Shown piece by piece: positions 24,745-32,795 of a stretch of 39,287 bases of DNA (position 1 is its first letter; the number at the start of each line of letters is the position of its first letter). A program made the position numbers and the translations under genes. The stretch is from the NCBI RefSeq assembly GCF_036567765.1, contig NZ_DATCTU010000062.1, positions 1-39,287 of the forward strand. Direction: 5' to 3'. This stretch comes from Pseudobacteroides sp. (lineage in GTDB: Bacteria; Bacillota; Clostridia; Acetivibrionales; DSM-2933). The notes below the pieces were generated by a model. The model saw nothing but the letters and a program-made list of their open reading frames with translations. It did not search any database and was not told where the DNA came from.

Positions 24745-25695
24745 TTAAATATCTTTTACTTCATTCAACACAATCTTTAATTGTTCAGCTGAGTGTTTTA
24801 GTGCTGCAAGTTCATCATCTGCTAATTTTAAATCAACGATACTCTTAACTCCATTTGAGTTTACTATTGACGGAAGACTGAGTGCAACTTCTTCAATACC
24901 ATAATTGCCATTGATAACTGTGCTAACTGTTCTTATTGTGTTTTGATCCTTAAGTAAAGATTCAAGAATCGTGTTGATTGAAACAGCAATAGCATAGTAT
25001 GTAGCACCCTTCCTCTTGATAATTTCAGCTCCAGCAGTTTTAACATCTACCATAATAGCTTCCTTATCTGCTTCACTTATACCATAAGCCGGATCAGCAA
25101 AATACTCGTTAATGTTCTTTCCTGCGATATGAGTTGCACTCCAAAGAGGCAGCTGAGAATCGCCGTGTTCACCAATAATATATCCGTGAACATTTCTTAC
25201 GTCCACATCAAATTTCTCACTGAGCAAATATCTGAACCTTGAGCTGTCAAGTACTGTTCCTGTTCCCAATACTCTTCCTGCAGGCAAGCCTGACCACTTT
25301 TGTATCTTGTATGTCAGAACGTCTACGGGGTTTGCTACTACAAGGATTACTCCACGAGTATAATACTTCATGATATTGCTTGTGATTTCCTTTGCGATTG
25401 CTACATTTTTCTTCGCAAGGTCAATACGTGTTTCACCTGGCTTACGATTTGCTCCTGCTGTAATAACTATCACATCACAATCCGCAACGTCGGAATAATC
25501 TCCGTCATAAACCTTCATCTGTCCTAAAAATGAAAGCCCATGATTAATATCCATCGCTTCACCTGCAGCTTTTTCTTTAGCTACGTCAATTAAAACCAAT
25601 TCGCTAACCATTTGATTAAGTGATAATGCGAATGCTGCTGATGCACCTACAAAGCCGGCACCAATAATTGCTACTTTTGATCTGTTCTTTCCCAT
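24745..25695 (-). CDS. mdh: LDH-fold malate dehydrogenase
   Basis: The 316-residue enzyme belongs to the lactate/malate dehydrogenase family: GAGFVG (12-17) for NAD binding, Asp150 and Arg153 (TVLDSSRFR), catalytic His177 in IGEHGDS. Overall it looks like an L-lactate dehydrogenase, but the specificity loop reads TAGANRKPGETR: Arg84 stands at the Gln102 position of lactate dehydrogenases. Gln102 to Arg is the classical change that switches specificity from pyruvate to oxaloacetate. With malic enzyme immediately downstream, malate dehydrogenase is the better call. The ribosome site is AAAGGTAGGA and a good promoter lies at 25738-25766. An automatic annotation as lactate dehydrogenase would be expected and probably wrong. 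Confidence 0.8.
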   Translation of the reverse strand: MGKNRSKVAIIGAGFVGASAAFALSLNQMVSELVLIDVAKEKAAGEAMDINHGLSFLGQMKVYDGDYSDVADCDVIVITAGANRKPGETRIDLAKKNVAIAKEITSNIMKYYTRGVILVVANPVDVLTYKIQKWSGLPAGRVLGTGTVLDSSRFRYLLSEKFDVDVRNVHGYIIGEHGDSQLPLWSATHIAGKNINEYFADPAYGISEADKEAIMVDVKTAGAEIIKRKGATYYAIAVSINTILESLLKDQNTIRTVSTVINGNYGIEEVALSLPSIVNSNGVKSIVDLKLADDELAALKHSAEQLKIVLNEVKDI

Positions 25696-25737
25696 TTTAA
25701 ATCCTACCTTTATATTTATTTCACTTTAATTTTATTC

Positions 25738-25766
25738 ATTATAACAACATATTTAGTAAACTACAA
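25738..25766 (-). promoter_or_regulatory. Candidate sigma-A promoter of the mdh-malic enzyme operon
   Basis: On the minus strand, TTGTAG (25766-25761), a 17-base spacer and TATAAT (25743-25738) precede the mdh start by about 42 bases. Confidence 0.65.
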
Positions 25767-25879
25767 TAATTCTACAAAAATTTTTTCTGTTAAAATGAAA
25801 GTTATTTTTTTTATGGTTTTATTTTTGCTTTTTCGGGCCAATATAATAATAGCAATTTATATATCAAATGATATTTATG

Positions 25880-25908
25880 TTGACATATATATATAAATTT
25901 GATATACT
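25880..25908 (+). promoter_or_regulatory. Sigma-A promoter of the GGDEF-RHH gene
   Basis: TTGACA (25880-25885), a 17-base spacer and TATACT (25903-25908). The start codon follows about 18 bases after the predicted transcription start, with AGGAGGG between. Confidence 0.8.
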
Positions 25909-25932
25909 GGTATATACAGGAGGGTATTATGC

Positions 25933-26553
25933 ATGGAAGCTAATCTAGTAACAAAAGAAGAGTTTATCGCAAAGGTTGAAGAGTTAATAGCAAATGGTGA
26001 TGGCCCCTTTAGTATAGCAGTAGCTGACGTTGATAACTTCGAAAATATAAATAAAATATATGGCTACCCTATTGGTGATGAGGTAATTAAAAAACTCCTG
26101 TCAGTATTTAGACAAAATTTATCCGGCATTGATCTGATTACCCGTCATGGCGATGAACTCAACATACTCCTTGTAAAAAAAGGTTCTGAAAGAAGCTTTA
26201 TGGAGATGGAAGAAATAAGACGATATCTTTCGGACAATACATTTAATCTAAGTTATAAAGACAAGACAGAAAATGTTTATATAACTGTTAGCTGCGGGAT
26301 AGCAAGCTATCCAAGAGATTCAAAAAATCCAATAGAGTTGTTCAGGGTGGCTGACAGTGCCATGTTCAGGGCAAAAAAGCTAGGTAAGAACAAGGTTTGC
26401 TTGTCCGAAGTAGAAAGCATGGTATTAAAATCCAGTTATTTTACGAAGACACAGGTTGACAGACTTGCCGAACTATCCAAAGAGACAGAAAAAACTGAAG
26501 CTTTCCTTCTTCGTGAAGCTTTGGATGATTTGTTTAAAAAACACAGCAAATAA
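25933..26553 (+). CDS. Degenerate GGDEF-domain protein with C-terminal ribbon-helix-helix segment
   Basis: The 206-residue protein has a GGDEF domain (about 1-160) starting directly, with no sensor or membrane part. Metal-binding Asp32 and Asp34 are present (AVADVDNFENI), but the signature reads TRHGDEL (70-76) instead of RYGGDEF, and the RxxD inhibitory site is absent (SGID). Residues 168-204 (YFTKTQVDRLAELSKETEKTEAF, then LLREALDDLF) match the pattern of CopG/Arc ribbon-helix-helix DNA-binding domains: a short strand followed by two helices with an REAL-type core. The protein may therefore bind DNA with a nucleotide-sensing domain. ATG 25933 is 8 bases after AGGAGGG. It stands alone under a strong promoter. 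Cyclase activity is doubtful. Confidence 0.8.
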   Translation: MEANLVTKEEFIAKVEELIANGDGPFSIAVADVDNFENINKIYGYPIGDEVIKKLLSVFRQNLSGIDLITRHGDELNILLVKKGSERSFMEMEEIRRYLSDNTFNLSYKDKTENVYITVSCGIASYPRDSKNPIELFRVADSAMFRAKKLGKNKVCLSEVESMVLKSSYFTKTQVDRLAELSKETEKTEAFLLREALDDLFKKHSK

Positions 26554-26780
26554 TAGTTATTGTTTACTCTCTCAAATGTAAGTTTAGTAACGTTTTAATA
26601 AGTTTGTTCGGTTGGATGGTTAAAGCCATTTTCAAGAGAATCAGGCTTCTGGGGTGGGAAGCTTATATTGGTATTAGTGCATATAAGTTTTCTACCCTTT
26701 TATATACTATTATGAAAGGCAACCAAAGTAACCAACACTTTACATTTGTGCTTTTCGTATATTTAAATTTAATATTTTTA
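26554..26780 (+). other. Intergenic region before the riboswitch
   Basis: No gene is supported here. A 74-codon frame (26604-26828, TTG start) has no ribosome site and runs into the riboswitch aptamer. TATACT at 26703 lacks a good -35. The riboswitch promoter must be in this stretch or transcription comes from the GGDEF gene. Confidence 0.5.
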
Positions 26781-26910
26781 GCTTCGCTGAGTCCAGAAAT
26801 GGAGCGGGAGAACCAATTTATGGGGTGAGTCCGGCATGTTGTCCGGTAGGGTTAAGCTCTTTCGACCCGAATCCGTCAGCTAATCTCGTAAGCGTTGGAA
26901 GAGAAGGTGA
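26781..26910 (+). ncRNA. ydaO/yuaA-type c-di-AMP riboswitch
   Basis: The aptamer is recognised from its conserved blocks: CTTCGCTGAGTCC, GGAGCGGGAGAACCAA, ATGGGGTGAGTCCGG, TAGGGTTAAG then TTTCGACCCGAATCCGTCAG, and CTAATCTCGTAAGCGTTGGA. This order and wording match the ydaO-yuaA family, which binds cyclic di-AMP and usually turns expression off. A possible antiterminator stem (TATACC/GGTATA, about 26926-26945) and an intrinsic terminator (26963-26998) follow. The controlled gene is dapB at 27071. Confidence 0.88.
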
Positions 26911-26962
26911 TTGATATGCTCTGATTATACCTTTTATTTGGTATACCCGTTATTGACGGCAT

Positions 26963-26998
26963 ACGCTATGGATACTTCTCCGTAGCGTTTTTTATTTT
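26963..26998 (+). terminator. Riboswitch expression-platform terminator
   Basis: A 10-bp stem with one G-T pair (arms 26963-26972 and 26979-26988), loop TACTTC, is followed by TTTTTATTTT. It lies between the aptamer and the dapB ribosome site, as expected for transcriptional control. Confidence 0.88.
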
Positions 26999-27070
26999 AA
27001 TAATGATCTTACTCCTACAATTTAATCACGTTCAATTTTTAGTAAAAATAATGTATCGGAGGTAATTATT

Positions 27071-27931
27071 ATGATTAGAGTTTGCATATCTGGACTTGGA
27101 AAAACAGGTAAGGAAATAGCTAAGGTTTTAATGGAGCAAGAAGATATAAAGCTTGTATCAGCAATTTGCAGCCCCAGTAGCGATAAAAGCGGCAAGGATT
27201 TGGGGGAAGTCATAGGCAGTGGCAGAACAGGAATTATTGTAGAAAGCTCAGACAATCTGGAACAAGTTATTTTCAGAACAAGGCCTGATGTGGTTGTAGA
27301 CTTCTCGAGCCCTGAGGCAGCATTGAAAAACGCCAGGGTCTTTTCAAGAATGAAGGTAAATATCGTCATTGGTACAACAGGGTTTTCCAAGCTTGGCTTA
27401 AAAAAGCTTCTTGTACTTGCTACAAAACATAGAAATGCTATTGTATACGCACCAAATATCACCTTGGGAGTAAATGTTCTTATGCTTCTTACAAATTTGG
27501 CATCCAATATATTAAGCAACTATGATTTCCAAATTACAGAAATCCATCATAAGCATAAAAAGGATGCTCCATCAGGCACCGCGAAAAAGATAGCTGTTGA
27601 AATAGAAAAAGGCCTCTTGGCTTCAGGCAATTCAGTTGGAAACATTGATGTGCCAATCACAGCTGTAAGAGCCGGAGGAGTCGTAGGAAAGCATGAAGTT
27701 ATGATCATCGGTGAAGATGACAAAATAGAAATTTCCCATGAGTCCTTCTCACGAAGAGCCTTTGCTCTTGGTGCTCTGCGTGCAGTCAGATTTGCAAAAG
27801 GTAAATCAGGCTACTTTGAAATGAGTGACGTCCTTAATCTAAAAAAAGTATTGGGAGATTATCTTGAAAGTGAAAACAACTCCTTTAAGGAACGCTATAC
27901 AATATTCTTAAATAAAAAAATTATGGTGTGA
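27071..27931 (+). CDS. dapB: 4-hydroxy-tetrahydrodipicolinate reductase
   Basis: The 286-residue enzyme reduces 4-hydroxy-tetrahydrodipicolinate to tetrahydrodipicolinate with NAD(P)H, in the lysine and diaminopimelate pathway. Signatures are the N-terminal nucleotide loop SGLGKTGKE (7-15), DFSSPEA (78-84), GTTGFS (101-106) and the active-site block EIHHKHKKDAPSGTA (157-171) with His159/His160 and Lys164. The C-terminus extends about 20-30 residues beyond the usual end (after MSDVLNL). The ribosome site is CGGAGGT. The c-di-AMP riboswitch and terminator lie directly upstream, so peptidoglycan precursor supply should fall when c-di-AMP is high. No other dap genes are adjacent. Confidence 0.93.
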   Translation: MIRVCISGLGKTGKEIAKVLMEQEDIKLVSAICSPSSDKSGKDLGEVIGSGRTGIIVESSDNLEQVIFRTRPDVVVDFSSPEAALKNARVFSRMKVNIVIGTTGFSKLGLKKLLVLATKHRNAIVYAPNITLGVNVLMLLTNLASNILSNYDFQITEIHHKHKKDAPSGTAKKIAVEIEKGLLASGNSVGNIDVPITAVRAGGVVGKHEVMIIGEDDKIEISHESFSRRAFALGALRAVRFAKGKSGYFEMSDVLNLKKVLGDYLESENNSFKERYTIFLNKKIMV

Positions 27932-28008
27932 TTTTTTACCTAAATGACTATTGATTTTTATTTTACCTCATGTTATAGTTTCTATAAGCAAGTGTAGAGG
28001 TTGATAAT

Positions 28009-28371
28009 ATGACTAAGGGCCAGGCTCAAGCAAAAATAAGCGAAGCAGTAAGCAAGTTTGAAATTGAATTCATGGGCAGGGGTCCAAAGCAAATAAGAAC
28101 TCTTATCATCCAAGACTTGATTATAGTAAGACTCAAGGGCTTTTTAAGCCAATCTGAACAAAAGTTGGCAGATAACAGCCAAGGAGTTGAATTACTTAAG
28201 AAAATAAGGGTAATGCTTTTTGAAAGTGCAAGAAACTATCTGGAGGTTCTTATAAAAGAAGTTGTGGATGTACACATTATAAGCACACATTCCGACGTCA
28301 GCACTAAAACCGGAGAAAAAATCATAGTAATAACTGTGGCAGAGAACCTTGAAGACAGATTTGACAAATAA
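28009..28371 (+). CDS. DUF2294 (MpsC-type) small protein
   Basis: The 120-residue protein matches the DUF2294 pattern: MTKGQAQAKISEAVSKFEIEF, then GRGPKQIRTLIIQDLIIVRLKG and ARNYLEVLIKEVVDVHIISTHSDVS near the C-terminus. Members are about 115-125 residues, so this is full length. The family is also called MpsC after a staphylococcal membrane-potential and bicarbonate-uptake locus, but single copies like this are common in Firmicutes and their role is unclear. The ribosome site is AGAGGTTGAT. It sits between dapB and a terminator at 28425-28479, 77 bases after dapB, so it could be cotranscribed with it. Confidence 0.75.
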   Translation: MTKGQAQAKISEAVSKFEIEFMGRGPKQIRTLIIQDLIIVRLKGFLSQSEQKLADNSQGVELLKKIRVMLFESARNYLEVLIKEVVDVHIISTHSDVSTKTGEKIIVITVAENLEDRFDK

Positions 28372-28424
28372 AAAATTTTAAATTGGAAGACCATATAAAA
28401 GGTTTAAATAACCAGTTGTAGTGT

Positions 28425-28479
28425 AAGCCAGTATTTACCTTCTCTCTTTAGAGATGTAGATATTGGCTTTTATTATTTC
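28425..28479 (+). terminator. Rho-independent terminator before purK
   Basis: A 14-bp stem with two G-T pairs (AAGCCAGTATTTAC with GTAGATATTGGCTT) is followed by TTATTATTT. It closes the dapB-DUF2294 transcript. Confidence 0.8.
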
Positions 28480-28539
28480 AATAAAAGAGTGGGCAGACCA
28501 CAGAATTCATACAAATGAAGTTTTGATAGGATGATGATA

Positions 28540-29709
28540 ATGTCAATGAATAAACACAAAATACTGCAGCCGCCTTCAAGAATAGGAATTATAGGCGGGG
28601 GGCAGCTTGGAAGAATGATAACCGTTGAGGCCAAAAGGATGGGGTATCATGTGACAATACTTGACCCAACACCTTCCTCTCCTGCTGCACAGGTAGCGGA
28701 TAAACAAATAACCGCTTCATTTTCGGACACAAGTGCCATTAAAAAACTTGCTGAAGATTGTGATGTTTTAACATATGAGTTTGAGCATATTAATGCTGAT
28801 ACACTAATTGATCTGGAGCTGGAGGGATATAATATTTATCCCTCCGGCAAGTCCCTAAAAATTATACAAGACAAATACATACAGAAAGCAATGCTAAAAG
28901 ATGCTGGTATTCCAGTACCAGATTTTATTGCCATAAATAACTTCAATGATGTGTTAAATTGTATTGAAACACTTGGAATCCCATTTGTACTAAAAACCCG
29001 CTCAGGAGGTTATGACGGAAAAGGCAACAGCATAGTAAAGTCGATGAAGGAAATAGAAAAATCACTGGATGAATTCAAAGGTTTTAGTTTAATGGCAGAG
29101 AGATTTATTGAATTTGAGCGTGAGTTATCCATAATTGTTGCCCGTGATTTAAATAACAATTATGCTTTCTATCCAATAGTTGAGAATTTTCATGAAAGCA
29201 GTATACTTCGAATGACAAAAGCACCCGCATGCATAGATAATGTTTTAGCTAATAAGGTAAGGAATGTATCAAAAATGGTGCTGGAAAATGTTGATGATTA
29301 CGGTGTATTTTGCATAGAAATGTTCCTCACCCCAAATAATAAGATATACATTAACGAGATAGCACCACGTCCTCATAATTCCGGTCATTACACTATTGAA
29401 GCATGTGTTACATCACAGTTTGAGCAATTGGTCAGAGTCATAACTGGAATGCCTTTAGGTTCTACAAAACAGAACTATCCTTGTGTTATGGCAAATATTC
29501 TCGGAAGCGATACTGTAGAAGGACAATATGGCTTTGAAGGAATTGAAGGTGTACTTTGTGAAGGTGATATTCATCTTCACCTATACGGTAAGCAGACCAC
29601 CAAAAAAATGAAAAAAATTGGGCACTTAACTGTTCTGAATAATTCTGTTGAAATTGCAGAAGAAAAAGCTTTGAGAGCTTTGGAAAAAATAGTGGTAAAA
29701 CCTTTATAA
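28540..29709 (+). CDS. purK: N5-carboxyaminoimidazole ribonucleotide synthase
   Basis: The 389-residue ATP-grasp enzyme converts AIR, ATP and bicarbonate to N5-CAIR in purine synthesis. Visible features are the N-terminal GIIGGGQLGRMI loop, the ATP-grasp lid segment KTRSGGYDGKGN, the metal and ATP site FCIEMFLTPNNKIYINEIAPRPHNSGH, and normal family length. Four in-frame ATGs or near starts cluster at 28531-28549; ATG 28540 has the best spacing (9 bases) from GATAGG, but 28531 or 28534 cannot be excluded. purE follows 9 bases after the stop, so the two catalyse consecutive steps from one mRNA. Confidence 0.94.
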   Translation: MSMNKHKILQPPSRIGIIGGGQLGRMITVEAKRMGYHVTILDPTPSSPAAQVADKQITASFSDTSAIKKLAEDCDVLTYEFEHINADTLIDLELEGYNIYPSGKSLKIIQDKYIQKAMLKDAGIPVPDFIAINNFNDVLNCIETLGIPFVLKTRSGGYDGKGNSIVKSMKEIEKSLDEFKGFSLMAERFIEFERELSIIVARDLNNNYAFYPIVENFHESSILRMTKAPACIDNVLANKVRNVSKMVLENVDDYGVFCIEMFLTPNNKIYINEIAPRPHNSGHYTIEACVTSQFEQLVRVITGMPLGSTKQNYPCVMANILGSDTVEGQYGFEGIEGVLCEGDIHLHLYGKQTTKKMKKIGHLTVLNNSVEIAEEKALRALEKIVVKPL

Positions 29710-29718
29710 GGAGAAGAT

Positions 29719-30213
29719 ATGAAATATTTAAATAACTATTATAATGGGCCTACAGTTGGAATAATTATGGGAAGCGATTCCGATTTTCATGTAATGGCTG
29801 GTGCTGCCAAAGTACTTAAAGAATTAGGTATAGGATTTGAGATAAATGTCGTATCTGCTCACAGGACACCTAAAAAAATGTATGATTATGCCACTTCCGC
29901 AGAGGAAAGAGGCATTTCAGTTATAATAGCAGGAGCAGGAGGATCTGCACATCTTCCCGGAATGGTCGCATCTCTGACATGTATTCCGGTAATAGGTGTA
30001 CCGGTTAAGTTAAAAAGCCTCGGCGGAATGGACTCACTGCTTTCAATAGTTCAGATGCCTGCAGGTATTCCTGTGGCCACAGTTTCTATAAACGGCGGCA
30101 CCGCTGCCGGGTTGCTTGCTGCAAAAATGCTTGGAGTGGGTAATAAGAATATCCGAAAGAAAATAGATTATTATATGAGTAAAATAGAAGCAGAAAGTGA
30201 AACAAATTTATGA
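29719..30213 (+). CDS. purE: N5-CAIR mutase (class I PurE)
   Basis: The 164-residue protein isomerises N5-CAIR to CAIR, the step after PurK. The signature [13 protein letters not shown], then [13 protein letters not shown] (catalytic His), [15 protein letters not shown] and the C-terminal [14 protein letters not shown] are all present, and class I assignment is supported by the PurK partner. The ribosome site AAGGAGA lies between the purK stop and ATG 29719. A DUF3360 permease gene begins 37 bases after the stop. Confidence 0.95.
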   Translation: MKYLNNYYNGPTVGIIMGSDSDFHVMAGAAKVLKELGIGFEINVVSAHRTPKKMYDYATSAEERGISVIIAGAGGSAHLPGMVASLTCIPVIGVPVKLKSLGGMDSLLSIVQMPAGIPVATVSINGGTAAGLLAAKMLGVGNKNIRKKIDYYMSKIEAESETNL

Positions 30214-30250
30214 TTAAGGGAAATTGCCTCTTAGTTTTGGAGGGACGAGG

Positions 30251-31633
30251 ATGAAGAACGAAAATTTACGCCGGGAATTACTGGATGAAGATTTGTTATC
30301 GTATAAGCCAAATAAATGGAATATAAATATACCATTTAAAGATTATAGATTTAGAATTGAAGATATTATACCTGCATTATCCGGTTCCATAGGCAAGGTT
30401 TCACTTGTTGCAGCATTTGCTGTGGCCTGGGCAGCTGGTTTTAATATAAGTGATCCTTCATTCGTTACTGAAAATGTCAGGCTTGAAATAGTGATTGCCA
30501 GTATCCTCACAATAATATTCTGTGCTTTTTTAAACCCTTATGCCGGACCACCTGGAACACTTGCTCCACTAATTCCAATAATTCCAGTAATGATATCCTC
30601 AGGAGTTCATCCACTGCCCTTAAGTATCCTTATTGGACTCTTGGGGCTATTAATATCTGCTTTCAGATACTTCAGCAAGATAGTAGAGATAAATGGCACA
30701 GGTACAAAGGGTGGAATTATTCTCTTATTTGGTCTCCTTGGAATAGGCAGCTCCCTTGACAACTTAAAAGGATGGGCTGAGAAAAGTAATGTCCCACAAT
30801 TATTTGTTTTACTTTTAATAACAGGACTAGCTTTGTATATACTTTTAAATAAATTCAGAGCAAGGTGGCTTATCATACCCATTTGTGCTGCAGCTTCCAT
30901 AGCAGTATCCTCACTCTTTGGATTGTTTCCAACTATAAAGACCGGTATAGGTCTTCCAATTTTAAATCCTGATAAATGGTGGAATGAAAAATGGGGGATC
31001 GGCTGGGGGCTTAGTGTAGAAAATTTCATTTCAGCAGTACCCTTTGCACTTCTCGCTGTAGTCATGTGGCCAATAGATGCATTGGCAATTAAGACAATAC
31101 AGGAAAAAAATTATCCCAAAGGAGCTAAAAAAGCTGTTTTTGATATGAACTCAACCTATTTAATTGTATCCATAAGAAATATTATTGGAACATTTCTAGG
31201 CGGCGGTCAAATAGCAGCAGTTTGGAGAAGCTTCATGATTCCTCTGGGAATAGTAAAAAGGCCTATAGGAGCAAGTGCTCTGATATTAGGAATTATTGGT
31301 GTGAGCTTCGGTATCTTGGGTTTTCCTGTTGATATAGCAACCTTTCCTCCATTGCTGTGGATGGTATTGATATTTGGTGTATATATTCCGCTTATTGAAG
31401 TGGGATTAACCACCATCAAATCTGCCGCGTCGGCTAAAGTAGCTGTGGTGTGTATCATTGCAGGCATTGCTGTAAATCCGGTACTTGGATGGATTATATC
31501 GGTTTTTGTTGAAAATTTTCAAGTAATAAAGGATTCTGAAAGCAGCAGAACTCTGACCTTAAAAGACCTCTACATAACGGCAGGTCTGGTGATTATCACA
31601 GGTATTGCGTTTTTTTCTACTTATATTTTATAA
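30251..31633 (+). CDS. DUF3360-family multispanning permease-like protein
   Basis: The 460-residue protein has a soluble N-terminus (about 1-40, with YKPNKWNINIPFKDYRFRIEDI) and 11-13 hydrophobic helices. The phrases IEDIIPALSGSIGKV, LNPYAGPPGTLAPLIPIIPVMISSGVHPLPL and GTKGGIILLFGLLGIG match my memory of the DUF3360 family, distant relatives of SulP/xanthine-uracil carriers. Substrate unknown. Its position 37 bases after purE, same strand, suggests cotranscription and possibly a purine-related or organic-anion substrate, which is only inference. The start is ATG 30251, with GGAGGG 6 bases upstream; the frame opens earlier at 30224 without a site. Confidence 0.7.
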   Translation: MKNENLRRELLDEDLLSYKPNKWNINIPFKDYRFRIEDIIPALSGSIGKVSLVAAFAVAWAAGFNISDPSFVTENVRLEIVIASILTIIFCAFLNPYAGPPGTLAPLIPIIPVMISSGVHPLPLSILIGLLGLLISAFRYFSKIVEINGTGTKGGIILLFGLLGIGSSLDNLKGWAEKSNVPQLFVLLLITGLALYILLNKFRARWLIIPICAAASIAVSSLFGLFPTIKTGIGLPILNPDKWWNEKWGIGWGLSVENFISAVPFALLAVVMWPIDALAIKTIQEKNYPKGAKKAVFDMNSTYLIVSIRNIIGTFLGGGQIAAVWRSFMIPLGIVKRPIGASALILGIIGVSFGILGFPVDIATFPPLLWMVLIFGVYIPLIEVGLTTIKSAASAKVAVVCIIAGIAVNPVLGWIISVFVENFQVIKDSESSRTLTLKDLYITAGLVIITGIAFFSTYIL

Positions 31634-31727
31634 AGTGGTGTAACAGGTTTATTATAAACTTATGTGTATTTAAACATATGTAATCGGTTATAATAACCTA
31701 ATGAAATAAATTGTACCACCGAGGTGA

Positions 31728-32795
31728 ATGATGCATCCATTAGTAGTACTTACAAGGACAAATCGCATTGAAAGTGTTCATAAAGGTTATATTTGTGTAA
31801 CGGATTCAAAGAAAAATGTTATATACAGCATAGGAGATCCAGATACAAAAGTATATTTCAGGTCTTCCGCCAAGCCCATCCAAGCTGTGGCCCTTGCAAG
31901 CTCCGGTGCCATAAACAAATTCAACATCACCCTAAAGGAATTGGCGATAATATGTTCATCTCATAGTGGAGAAGACTTCCACAGAGAAGCTGTAAGCTCC
32001 ATATTAAATAAAGTGGGGCTAAATGAAGAAAGCTTGAGCTGCGGTGTAGCAAATCCTTATAACCAGGATATGATAAATCAGCTCATAAGAAAGGGAGAGC
32101 GTCCTTCACAGCTGTATAACTGCTGTTCCGGAAAACACGCCGGCATGCTTGCTCTATGCAAATACTATGATTTTCCTACAGAGGCGTATACAGAGCCGGA
32201 CCACCCTGTACAAAAGATTATACTTAAAACACTGGCTGAACTTTTGGACTGCAACACGGAAGATATTGTTATTGGTATTGATGGGTGTGATGCCCCCACT
32301 TTCATGGTTTCACTACACCAGGCATCTTACCTTTATTCACTCTTAGCTCAGGGCATAAACGGGACAGGGAAATATAGAAACGCTTTTGGAATAATTCAAA
32401 AAGCCATGATCAGTTATCCTCGTATGATCAATGGAGATAAGGAATTTTGCACAGATCTGATTACCCATTCCGATGGTAAAGTTATAGGCAAGGTAGGTGC
32501 CGAGGGTATATATTGCGTAGCAGTACCTGAAAAACAGCTTGGAATCTGTATAAAGATTTCAGACGGCAACGAGCGTGGAGTCTATCCCGTTACAACACAC
32601 ATTTTAAGTCAACTGGAAGTTTTAAATGAAAAGGCCATGGAAAAGCTCAGGACATGGGCATTTCCGCCTGTTAAAAACCACAAGGGTAAAATTGCAGGGT
32701 ATACTGTGCCTGTATTTGATATAAGCAAAAACGGTGGTACCTTTAGAATAGGCGATAAATTTGAATTCAAAGGTGAACATGCATGGAACCATTAG
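31728..32795 (+). CDS. Asparaginase II family protein (first of a tandem pair)
   Basis: The 355-residue protein belongs to the asparaginase II family typified by the Rhizobium etli inducible enzyme ReAV. The key positions fit, offset by two residues: Ser46-x-x-Lys49 in RSSAKPIQ, Ser78 in CSSHSGED, and the zinc ligands Cys133, Lys136 (CCSGKHAGML) and Cys187 (GIDGCDAP). It should hydrolyse L-asparagine to aspartate and ammonia in the cytoplasm; no signal peptide is seen. The start is ATG 31728 or 31731, after GAGGTGA. The stop overlaps the start of the second paralogue by 13 bases, implying translational coupling. Confidence 0.85.
   Translation: MMHPLVVLTRTNRIESVHKGYICVTDSKKNVIYSIGDPDTKVYFRSSAKPIQAVALASSGAINKFNITLKELAIICSSHSGEDFHREAVSSILNKVGLNEESLSCGVANPYNQDMINQLIRKGERPSQLYNCCSGKHAGMLALCKYYDFPTEAYTEPDHPVQKIILKTLAELLDCNTEDIVIGIDGCDAPTFMVSLHQASYLYSLLAQGINGTGKYRNAFGIIQKAMISYPRMINGDKEFCTDLITHSDGKVIGKVGAEGIYCVAVPEKQLGICIKISDGNERGVYPVTTHILSQLEVLNEKAMEKLRTWAFPPVKNHKGKIAGYTVPVFDISKNGGTFRIGDKFEFKGEHAWNH

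Noticed and set aside
24745..25695. Lactate dehydrogenase as the primary call
   Set aside because: Arg84 at the Gln102 position and the malic enzyme partner fit malate dehydrogenase better, although the overall fold resembles lactate dehydrogenase.
26604..26828. 74-codon open frame
   Set aside because: TTG start without a ribosome site; runs through the conserved riboswitch aptamer, which explains the sequence better.
31634..31727. Promoter and operator before the asparaginase pair (GGTTATAATAACC palindrome at about 31686)
   Set aside because: TATAAT is present, but no acceptable -35 is found at 16-18 bases, so I did not list it.
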